A stretch of DNA of 10,470 nucleotides, taken from assembly GCA_003024985.2 (NCBI GenBank), contig PXIH01S0006494.1. One strand, written 5' to 3'. This DNA is from Euperipatoides rowelli. Its lineage: Eukaryota; Onychophora; Udeonychophora; Euonychophora; Peripatopsidae. Below, in pieces: positions 1 to 7,250 of the stretch. Numbering within the stretch: position 1 is the stretch's first letter; every line of letters starts with the position of its first letter. Position numbers and translations under genes: made by a program. Under the pieces are notes generated by a model. That model was given only the letters and a program-made list of their open reading frames with translations, was not told the origin of the DNA and did no database searches.

Positions 1-661
1 AGAGTTCATTACAATAGTACCAAATGTGTTTATGTTTATAGGTGACTATGGAATTTAGGAGTAGCCATGCTTGCTGAATCTGATTGGAGCGTATCAGATA
101 GGGTATTATAGAATGCTCCAGTATTTGAATAATTAGATGANGTACTTTTGTAATATAAAAAATAATGTAGCTAGGTTAAGTTGTTGACTTCCTCTCCCAC
201 TTATCACATCAAGCCACGTTATAGTTTTTGTCATGCCATCTGTAACGGGAGAGGAGAGGCCTGTAAAGTCGGCACCGTCCTATTTATAGGTAGTGTCGCA
301 CATTTAGACAAGACGGGACTACGGTCATGAGCCGCCCGCTTGGCCTTTTCTAGTTACCAAGAATAGTTTATTGTATAGAATAATATTTACAGTCATCTGT
401 TTCCAGTGTACGTTGTACCCTGTTGTTGTAAAGCTTGGCCAATATTGGAAGCCATACCTTTTCTTTGTNANAAGGTAAGACCGGTTTCACTAGTCTTTTC
501 TACCAGTCATCTATTGTTCTACCTTGTNTATTTTATNCTACAATTAAAGTNCTTATTTACAAAATTGGATTTCTTGTTTCATATGTTTATTGATATTTTG
601 TTGTATGTTCAATACTCCCACTACTGCATCGAGTTGGTAATGTTACGAGAGGTCGGAACAT
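1..661. other. Non-coding stretch with GC-richer patch and possible retroposon debris
   Basis: No credible coding region is seen; the open frame over 406-693 has no recognisable motif and crosses five ambiguous bases. The patch at about 230-345 is clearly richer in G and C than its surroundings. An 8-bp inverted repeat (cctctccc at 191-198, gggagagg at 247-254) could form a stem with a loop of about 48 nt. The 12-mer ggccttttctag at 342-353 also occurs at 6155-6166, inside one of the nested retroposons, and 435-462 resembles the GGCC-rich 3' segment of the other. This part may therefore hold eroded pieces of that family, but the matches are short. Confidence 0.4.
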
Positions 662-744
662 TATACTGTATATATGGTATATGCTTTATATAATGTATAT
701 ATACAGTATATATACTGTATATAGCTGCAAATAGGCAGCTATAT
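662..744. repeat. AT-rich palindrome plus adjacent 10-bp hairpin
   Basis: Positions 698-723 are a perfect 26-bp palindrome centred on a TATATA core with TACAGTA/TACTGTA arms. Overlapping it, atatagctgc (719-728) and gcagctatat (735-744) form a 10-bp perfect stem with a 6-nt loop (aaatag). Positions 662-697 carry a less perfect run of the same TACTGTATATA type. It may be an expanded TA-type microsatellite or the remains of a small inverted-repeat element; no target duplication was found. The function is unknown. Confidence 0.6.
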
Positions 745-1600
745 TTCTCTTAGAATAAGTAAAATAACTAAATGCAGTTTGAAAAAAAGTTATGCAAAAA
801 TAGGTTATATCACTAAACACATAAAATGTGTTTTTTTTTTTTTGTTTTTTTTTTGTTGTTGAGAATTTTTGTAAACGTATATTAACTTTTATTTTGTTCT
901 GAAGGAGCAAAATTTATCAAATTTTAAATATTACTTTTTTTTTTCTATTAAGATAGTAAATTGAATAAAACATTGTAGATTGTTGAGCCTAAATAAAAGC
1001 CTAATTATATTTGTAGCTTTATAACTAGATTACAAGCCTAATAATCTAATAGGCTATTGCAATTCAAGGAAGCCATTCTTCATTGTTTAATAATTCATGT
1101 CATAGAGACCATTAAGAACGAAAGACATACCATACTTTATCATAACCGTCAGTGCAGGATTTCTTTAAATCATCTAATAGAATGTATTGCTTCCGTAAAC
1201 AGGGAATTCTAACTTGGTATAAAACTGTAGACACACTACTGTTCAAAATTACTTAAAATTACATCCAGGCATAAAAAATTTTTCTTCTAACTATTTACAT
1301 TTGCTACCCTGTTTTCTGATTGTACCAAATGTATCTTGTAGCTTATATCCAAGAATATAAATTTTAGAATCAATAATTTTTAAAAATATAACAAGTGAAT
1401 ATTTCTTTCACTTATTATAAAAGCCTCACTGTTTATTATTTTCTAATTCTTCTTTTCCCCTTGTACATTTTGTTGTCTAAAATTCAAATAAATGAATTAT
1501 ATCTTGATTTTAATGCATACAATAAAATTGAATTAATTTTTTGTAAGCATAGATCTGATGTTAATCTCCTTACCGCCTCATCACTTTTACAGTTGCTTCC
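745..1600. other. AT-rich non-coding DNA with poly-T runs
   Basis: No gene, RNA or mobile-element motif was recognised. T homopolymers of 13 (831-843) and 10 (845-854) lie side by side. The open frame starting at 1395 has only low-complexity, AT-driven composition and no domain signature, so it is treated as chance. Confidence 0.5.
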
Positions 1601-1658
1601 TTTCTCCAGCTTTGGTAGAGTGATACAATCAGGCTGTTGGGTTTGAACCCGTTTTTTT
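1601..1658 (+). pseudogene. tRNA-like fragment (possible SINE head or tRNA pseudogene)
   Basis: The stretch agctttggtagagtg (1608-1622) resembles the D-arm/A-box of a tRNA (compare AGCTCAGTTGGTAGAGCG), and ggtttgaaccc (1640-1650) resembles the T-arm/B-box (GGTTCGANNCC). A run of seven T follows at 1652-1658, like a Pol III terminator. The two boxes are about 11 nt closer than in a canonical tRNA, and no acceptor stem or anticodon arm could be drawn, so this is not a functional tRNA gene. A decayed tRNA-derived SINE head or a tRNA pseudogene fits best; a chance resemblance is possible. Confidence 0.3.
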
Positions 1659-1702
1659 CTAACGCTGGAAGAGCGTCTCTGTAGTGTGACAGAAGTAATC
1701 TT

Positions 1703-1738
1703 AAATTATTTATTTATAAATATCAAATTATTTATTTA
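1703..1738. repeat. Short AT-rich direct repeat, 14 bp exact, 22-bp period
   Basis: The 14-mer aaattatttattta occurs at 1703-1716 and again at 1725-1738. The low complexity makes replication slippage the simplest origin. No function is implied. Confidence 0.6.
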
Positions 1739-2716
1739 CTTTAAACAGATTCAAATCTAATGTGTGTGCATGTAAGTTTGCCATTAAGAAACATCCTAAA
1801 TAGATTATTTAATAATTTGCCCATCATTAGTAAAATGTGAAATCATGATGTACCAGGTATATCACAAGTGTTCAAAGGATTAGTCAAGAAGACTTGATTA
1901 TTTAAAATTAGACTTATTTCATTTATATTTCACCAAAGGAACTAAAATGAAATGTTGACTATTGTCATAAAAACATGACAAGCAATTAAATGATAGATTT
2001 AGAACACAGTCTCATTATTCAACAAACTTATATGAAACACACACTGCTGGAAGTATCCCTTCTTGATGCAAATGAATGCCAATTTAATCAAAAGCTTTTT
2101 TTTTTTTCATATGATGTTTCTATGTAACAAAAGTCTTGTAAATGTCTGCAAGATAGTGTGGGTATGGTATTGTTAGTCTATAATTTAGTCACCAGGCTTT
2201 TAATAAATACAGTATACACAAGACATATCCAGTGTTATTTTTAGAGAATCCTCACAATATTGAGAGAATCATAGCAAAATACTAGACAAGGAATTGGCTG
2301 AAAATCTTTAGTTTTGGATAATTTCAGCCTAATCATTTTTCTAACTTACATTATGATAAAAGAACAAAAAAGGTTCAAAAATCAGATAGAGACCCACATT
2401 TTTTAAAAATCCCTGTTACAATGTATTTGCTAATTTAAAATAATTTTTTAATTACCACTACTTTTAATAGGTTTCTAAATTAAATTAGAAATTAAACTTG
2501 TTACAATTCTGATAATTTATTACACTAATGTGAATTAATAGATCTACAATAAAAAATAATTACTATATAATGAAATGAACAGCTTATTAGTTTTCATGAA
2601 CTGGTATGTCTTCCTCAATTTTAAATCAATATTGTTTCACACATTACATTTGAAAAAATGAAGAGTTAAAGATTTGTATCCTACAAGTATTATACTATAT
2701 ATTTTTCTGTTTGAAT
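1739..2716. other. AT-rich non-coding DNA upstream of the retrotransposon
   Basis: No coding region, RNA gene or bounded mobile element was recognised. A perfect 8-bp inverted repeat (ggctgaaa at 2296-2303, tttcagcc at 2322-2329) is the only structure noted. The last bases before the LTR (tgaat, 2712-2716) may be a target-site duplication; see the LTR entries. Confidence 0.5.
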
Positions 2717-2880
2717 TGTAAGTGGATATATTAATAGATATTATATAACGTGGTCAGTTTGTTATTGTTTATATAGAGAGCTATATAAACATGTATTGTT
2801 ACATATATTAAAAGACATTTCATAATTAAGGCAAACAGTTGCGGTTCTTTTGTCAAGTTGTTCCATCAAATTCAATAACA
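2717..2880 (+). repeat. 5' LTR of the Ty3/gypsy element (shortened)
   Basis: The segment begins TGTAAGTGG and ends AATAACA, giving the TG...CA ends of an LTR, and lies directly upstream of the gag remnant. It shares a 34-bp exact match (2751-2784) with the LTR copy at 8929-8962, and further similarity runs to the shared TTTGTCAAGTTGTT near its 3' end. Against that copy it lacks roughly 45 bp around 2749. It is less like the 3' LTR at 8471-8691. A primer-binding site is not clear: the tagcgac at 2890 resembles the TGGCGAC start common in this group but has a mismatch and lies 9 nt too far downstream. Confidence 0.75.
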
Positions 2881-2967
2881 TGTAGCCTATAGCGACAAGT
2901 GTAAGTCGAAAAAAAAGGGAGTAGAATTTTTTCATTAGTAAAGAAGAAATAATCGTGTGGTGGAAAA

Positions 2968-3866
2968 ATGATAAATCCGAGTGATATGTTAACGTTAGTG
3001 CAAACACAAGCACCTTTTCTCGTAATAATAACTACATGTTTGGTCAAATTCCATAATATACTGTATTTCAGGAAATGAGCCTTTTTTTTATTTCTTAGAG
3101 CGCTTGGATGTATTTATTGAAGTTAATGGTACCGGTACTTCAGAAGCGGAGAAAGTAAAATGTTTAATTGTTGTGTTTTATGCAGAAATATATCAAAAAC
3201 TTGATTATTCCGTTGAAACCTACGAACAAAACTTTTGCTGAACTGGTTGAATTACTGAAAAGTTATTATTCAACACAACACCTAGATGTATCAGAAAGAT
3301 ATGTTTAATTCAAGATCACAAAAGTCTGACCAATTTGTTAAAAACTTTATAGTAGCATTAAGGCAACTGTTTACCAATTATAATTTTGAGAGTTTTTTTG
3401 GACCAGGCATTAAGAGATCGTTTTATAGTAGGATTAAAGGAAGAAGTTATGATCCGCCATTTATTAGCAGAATCAAAATTGACTTTCAAGATTGTATGCA
3501 AAGTCATGTTGGACATGGAGGTTGTTAAAAAACAGTCAGTGGACAATGTACAGAAAATGGAGAGTGTATATGTTTGTAAAGTCAAAAATAGTGTAGGCTA
3601 CTCGGTTTTAGTAATAATGATAGCCCAAATAAAAAAGTAAATGCCAAAATTTGTCAAAAACACATAAATAGATTGTTAGTAATAAGAGCAATTATTATAG
3701 TTTTGTTAAACCTAGTTCTAGTAGCCATGGTTATAGTAGTTAAAAAATGTTTAAGAACAAATGTCACAATGTTCTAAAAAGCATACTTAAGGATCAAAAA
3801 TGTCCAGTAGCTGGGTGGGTTTGTTTTCAGTGTAATAACACTTGGCATATTACTAGAAATTGCAGG
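2968..3866 (+). pseudogene. gag: gag remnant: capsid and zinc-knuckle nucleocapsid
   Basis: Gag forms the virus-like particle and binds element RNA. A plausible start is the ATG at 2968 (MINPSDMLTLVQTQA), after which the frame is lost near a T8 run at about 3083. FLERLDVFIEVNG (from 3092), NKTFAELVELL, and LRDRFIVGLKEE with HLLAESKLTF (about 3407-3475) are typical gypsy capsid segments, spread over different frames. Shifts lie near 3198, 3300 and 3391. A serine-rich linker precedes a CX2CX4HX4C zinc knuckle, CFQCNNTWHITRNC, at 3822-3863. An upstream Cys-Pro (3801-3806) may be the end of a decayed first knuckle. At least four frameshifts and several stops make it non-functional. Confidence 0.85.
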
Positions 3867-4123
3867 TTTTCTTCTCTAAGTTATGTCAACCTTAGTAATA
3901 TTAATGCAATTAATACTACTACAAGTTTTCCTCGTATTGTTAACCTAATGTTAAATCGTTCAAATGTTATTTTTTAAGTAGATTGTGGGTCAAATGTGTC
4001 AATTCTTCCATTTTTATGTACAAATGATTTTTTCATTATATTAGATTGAGAATTCACAGATGGAAGCTTGCAGTGGCCAATCAAAATGAATTGGTTACAA
4101 AAGGTTTGAAAACAATGAATGTA
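3867..4123 (+). pseudogene. Aspartic protease remnant, interrupted by insertion
   Basis: This encoded the retropepsin that cleaves the Gag-Pol polyprotein. In the same frame as the zinc knuckle, after a stop at 3975-3977, VDCGSNVSILP begins at 3978. DCGS (3981-3992) stands where the family has the catalytic D-T/S-G-A/S triad, so the usual Thr/Ser is Cys here. Another frame further on (about 4041-4123) reads a plausible flap-region remnant that includes VANQNELVTKGLK. It stops at the nested insertion and appears to continue at 5033 with KVTFTSKVFNN. Stops, a frameshift and the insertion make it inactive. Confidence 0.7.
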
Positions 4124-5027
4124 GCGCCTTAAATGGCAGCTTATCTTTTGTAAATAGCCTTTATTTTGTATATAGCCTACTGTACTTTTGTGTTTGAGTT
4201 TTTTTTTCACTTAATGTTTTTTCTCTATCATTTATGATTTTCCAATGAAGCTGTTGTATCTTGCTGGCTTTCGGATCTGCAGTGGATATTCGTAGTGCGA
4301 TGATTTTCTCGTCTACAGATGACTAGGTATTTCTCAGGGCCTGTGATAACCAGTTATCGTTGGTGATTCCTTGTGTTTTNTATTTTGGATTGTGTATTTT
4401 GAAGTTAAAATATACTTTTCCTCTTAGTTTTTACTTCTTTTTATCCTGAAGTTTTATTTCCCTTTTATTTTATTGTGTTTTTCTTTGAAGCTGTGGACTT
4501 TTACTATGTTTAGATTGACCATGTGACCATCATATAATTACGTTTATTTATGGCGAGTTTCAAGGATTTTGAACGCTATGTTATTATTTAATCATCGGAA
4601 TTATTTCTTAGTAAATTGGATTTCATCTGGACTGTAACTTTGTTCTGATTGGATTTGTTTCATGGACCTGTCTCGTGGTCAATGATATATTTTTAATCAT
4701 CGGACTTATTATATGGATATCATCTGGATTGTTTCGCTTTCCGATTGTTTTTATGGTATGGAAATTTTATTTATTGAACTGTTATCATCTGGATTGTTAA
4801 TAGCCCATTGGATTTCTGATTTGCAACTTAGTACTTTTTGTCCACTGACTTTATTTTTCTATTATTTGTTTTTCTAATCAATTATAATTTATTTGTATAA
4901 AATTATGTGAATTAGGCCAACATCTCTTTTGGAGGCTATGGCCTTTTATAGAACACTCAAATTACTTTTAAAGTATGATATTTATATAATGTTTTTTATG
5001 TTGAATAAAGCCCTATAATAATAATCT
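4124..5027 (+). mobile_element. Nested retroposon A, unclassified family, 5-bp target duplication
   Basis: The insertion is bounded by ATGTA on both sides (4119-4123 and 5028-5032). Across it the gypsy protease frame joins without loss, which sets the borders. It has no coding potential. It carries diverged internal repeats at 4590-4636, 4695-4733 and 4783-4798, the first two starting AATCATCGGA and all three sharing the TCATCTGGATTGTT-type motif. A GGCC-rich segment lies at 4915-4941, where aggcca and tggcct can pair. It ends with AATAAA (5004-5009) and a short ATAATAATAAT tail. The last features suit the 3' end of a LINE or SINE. A solo LTR is the alternative, since a possible TATA-like tataaaat lies near 4896, but TG...CA ends are lacking. 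Confidence 0.7.
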
Positions 5028-5945
5028 ATGTAAAGGTTACATTTACTAGTAAAGTTTTTAATAATTTGTCTCATAATTGCTGATAATAGCTTGCAAAAAG
5101 CATTGTTATTACATGACAGGCTGTTTTTGTTACTGTAAATCCAAATTAGAAATCTAATATGCTGGGTACAAATGATGTAAATTTAGTTGTGCTTGAAAAT
5201 TTTTGTTTATCAGAAGATCAATTTGTTAGTCCTTAAAAAACATTATCCATCTATTTTTCCAAATGCTTACAATGATCTGATTAATGGTTTTGAAGTCGAT
5301 CTGCATTTAAAAGAAAATACAATTCCCATATTTCATAAAGCTTATGATGTTCATTTTGCATTGAGAGAGGAAGTGATATAGGAATTGGGGGATTTGGAAA
5401 AACAAGGAGTAATTAATATGAGTTTCTTATAATCAGTGGGCATTACCATTAGTTTGTGACATTGCAAGAATGAAAAAGTTATACTATGTGTTGACTTAAA
5501 GGTGACAGTAAATAAATTTTTGAAGGTGCATATATATACTTTGTCCAGAGCTGAAAATATTTTTAATGAATTATCAGGGTGTAGCATTTTTTGTCATTTA
5601 GACTTTCAAATGCATATTTACAGTTATTGGTCAGTGATTCAAGTGAACAGTTGTTAACTGTAAACAAATTATTGGGTTAGTTTCAATTTAACAGACATTC
5701 TTTTGGGTTGAGTTCTTCACCATCTATTTTTCAGTTTGTAATCAATAGTATCTTAAATAAAAGGTATAAAAAAAAGTTGTGCACATCTAGATAATATAAT
5801 TGTGGATGGCAATAATTATGAAGAGTGTAAAGAAAACTTATAATGCAAATTTTAATAAATTAAGTGATCACATCAAACTAAATTTAGATAAATGTTTATT
5901 CTTTGTAAAATCCTTGGAGTATTTAGGGTTTGTGATAGGTCAAGA
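5028..5945 (+). pseudogene. pol: Protease end and reverse transcriptase remnant, first part
   Basis: This encoded the protease-RT linker and the fingers and palm of reverse transcriptase, which copies element RNA into DNA. From about 5160 the frames read LGTNDVNL, then segments typical of gypsy RT: NGFEVDLHLKENTIPIFHKA (5288-5347), a W-A-L-P-L block near 5433, VILCVDLKVTVNKFL (from about 5479), and LDF at 5598-5606, whose Asp (5601-5603) matches the first catalytic Asp. The YxDD box is represented by HLDNI (LDN at 5787-5795), with the second Asp of the pair changed to Asn. KLNLDKCLFFVKSLEYLGF follows at about 5878-5934. An in-frame stop at 5379-5381 and several frameshifts make it inactive. 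It is cut at about 5945 by retroposon B. Confidence 0.88.
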
Positions 5946-6269
5946 CAATGACTAATTTTTAAGTATAGATGTCTTCATCTAGATTGTTTTACACCTGTCA
6001 GGTGATAGACTTGGTTGCGATGTGATATTGTTTCTGCTGTTTACATAGACTTTCCTCTACTTTTTTTTTTTTTTTTGAAGTACCGTATTTTTTCTAATCA
6101 TCTATATTTTCTTTTTTAATACATGTGAATTAAGCCCATATCCTTTGGGGCTAGGGCCTTTTCTAGTCAAATCAAATTTATTTTTATGAGTGTTTATTTG
6201 ATCGGGGCTTTTAGCTTCTTTCAAATCGTTTCTTGGTATTATGTGTTAGTTGAAATAAACCTGAAATAA
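5946..6269 (+). mobile_element. Nested retroposon B, same family as A
   Basis: The RT frame reads ...FVIGQD before this segment and resumes with DGLKQC (gat at 6270) after it, which places the insertion. The flanks AAGAC (about 5942-5946) and AAGAT (about 6268-6272) look like a 5-bp target duplication with one mismatch, so either border may be off by a few bases. The motif TCATCTAGATTGTTTT (5975-5990) matches the internal repeat motif of retroposon A. The 3' part (6123-6166) contains ATGTGAATTAAGCCC...GGGCCTTTTCTAG, parallel to the GGCC-rich segment of A. It also ends soon after AATAAA (6254-6259). At about 324 bp against 904 bp it looks 5'-truncated. No coding potential is seen. Confidence 0.65.
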
Positions 6270-6515
6270 GATGGTTTGAAACAGTGTCTTACCAAAGTAA
6301 AAACAATTAAGGAATGTCCAATACCAGGAATACAACACAATTAATGGCATTTTTGTGTATGCTGAATTTTTATCATAAATTTATTAATGTCAGAGGATTT
6401 ACTAGAACTATTATACAAGTAGTTAACCAGAAAAAATGTTCCATGGGAATGTCTAAGGAGTGTAATGTGTACTTCACTAAGAGTAAGAATATCCTTCACT
6501 AAGAGTAAGATTGAG
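6270..6515 (+). pseudogene. pol: Reverse transcriptase remnant, second part (thumb/connection)
   Basis: The gypsy frame resumes with DGLKQCLTKVKTIKECP, then from about 6314 an open stretch includes FLCMLNFYHKFI, matching the family pattern F-L-G-L-x-N-Y-Y-x-x-F-I that follows the YLG box. The spacing to the YLG box before retroposon B is normal once B is removed. The frame ends in a 22-bp duplication that shifts it. This part is recognisable but dead. Confidence 0.8.
6472..6515 (+). repeat. 22-bp tandem duplication inside pol
   Basis: The 17-mer cttcactaagagtaaga occurs at 6472-6488 and 6494-6510, a 22-bp period. Twenty-two is not a multiple of three, so the duplication alone breaks the reading frame. 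It is a local slippage event in the dead element. Confidence 0.85.
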
Positions 6516-6945
6516 TAGAGCCTTACTTGTGTTATTTAATCCAAAATTTCTTGTGATAGCAGTAGTTATAGTGTAGCAGCAATATTAAGTAATGTGGTCA
6601 ATGGTGTGGAGCAACCAGTGGCTTTTGCATCGGCTACCTTATTACAACCAGAAAAGGGATATAGCGAACTAGATCATGTGTCTTGTAATTGTATTTGCAA
6701 AATTATAAAAGTTTCCATAAATATTTATATGGAAATTCTTTTACAATATTCACTGATCATGAGCCATTAAAAATATTTTTAATCCACATAAAAGTATACC
6801 ACAGCTGGCATCAGCAAGGTTACAAAGATTGAGTATTTTGCTTTCAGCTTAAAATTACAATATAAAGTATAAAAAAAAAAGTCTTATAGGGAATGCAGAT
6901 GGTCTTTCTCACCTAGTTGAGACAGGGTTATTTCTGCTTCAAAAC
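6516..6945 (+). pseudogene. pol: RNase H remnant
   Basis: This encoded the RNase H that removes the RNA strand during reverse transcription. DSSSYSVAAIL begins at 6555, where the family has TDAS-x-x-G-x-GAVL; the Asp is kept but the glycines are changed. PVAFASATLL and KGYSELDH follow (about 6619-6677). FTIFTDHEPLKIFF (around 6740-6780) holds the third-region Asp in TDHEPL (6752-6769). PQLASARLQRL comes next, and the closing tether GNADGLSHL is at 6889-6915. Frameshifts fall near 6690 and 6775, and an A10 run at 6871-6880 adds another. It is inactive, but every landmark is present. Confidence 0.85.
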
Positions 6946-7250
6946 AAAAATTTATAATTATTATAATTTATGCTCTCTTTTTTACATGGAAGGCTCGCAA
7001 TGCAATGACTTTCAATGGAATCAGGCTTAGAATGTGGCCTTATTTTGCTTCAGAAATGAAAATACTTTATTATCTAGATTGTAAACACTTTTCTGTAGAT
7101 TTTGTCGGGGGGAAATTGCAAAATAATTCTTGTAAATATTTTTTTGAAAAAATTATTTTATGCATTTGAAATTATTGTTTATTTGTACATACTGTATGTA
7201 CATGCTTTAGCATGTTTATTTGTTTTTATTTTTTTGAATAAAATTGTGGT
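6946..7250. other. Unexplained segment between RNase H and integrase, with two palindromes
   Basis: About 300 bp here does not read as gypsy protein in any frame, while recognisable pol sequence lies on both sides (GNADGLSHL before, SLANELLSKLL from about 7290). It may be a third nested insertion or a very decayed linker. TGTACATAC-T-GTATGTACA (7184-7202) is a perfect odd palindrome. ACATGC-TTTA-GCATGT (7200-7215) is a perfect hairpin. AATAAA occurs at about 7238. A TATCTAGATTGTAAACAC stretch near 7073 recalls the repeat motif of retroposons A and B, but the order of motifs differs. No target duplication was found. Confidence 0.4.

Noticed and set aside
406-910. Open frames of 74-95 codons on both strands at the left end
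   Set aside because: They are low-complexity, AT-driven, partly run through ambiguous bases and the palindrome, and show no domain motif or plausible gene context.
2881-2905. Primer-binding site directly after the 5' LTR
   Set aside because: The expected TGG start is absent at 2881. The tagcgac at 2890 has a mismatch and is displaced, so no tRNA can be assigned.
2762-3047. Minus-strand open frames across the 5' LTR and gag start
   Set aside because: They are antisense shadows of the LTR and gag leader, with no recognisable motif.
2968-3866. Domestication of gag as a host gene
   Set aside because: At least four frameshifts and several stops interrupt it, so no selection for a protein is visible.
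4124-5027. Solo LTR as the firm identity of retroposon A
   Set aside because: A TATA-like site, AATAAA and a 5-bp duplication would fit, but it lacks TG...CA ends, and the related copy B appears 5'-truncated, as LINEs are. The identity was left open.
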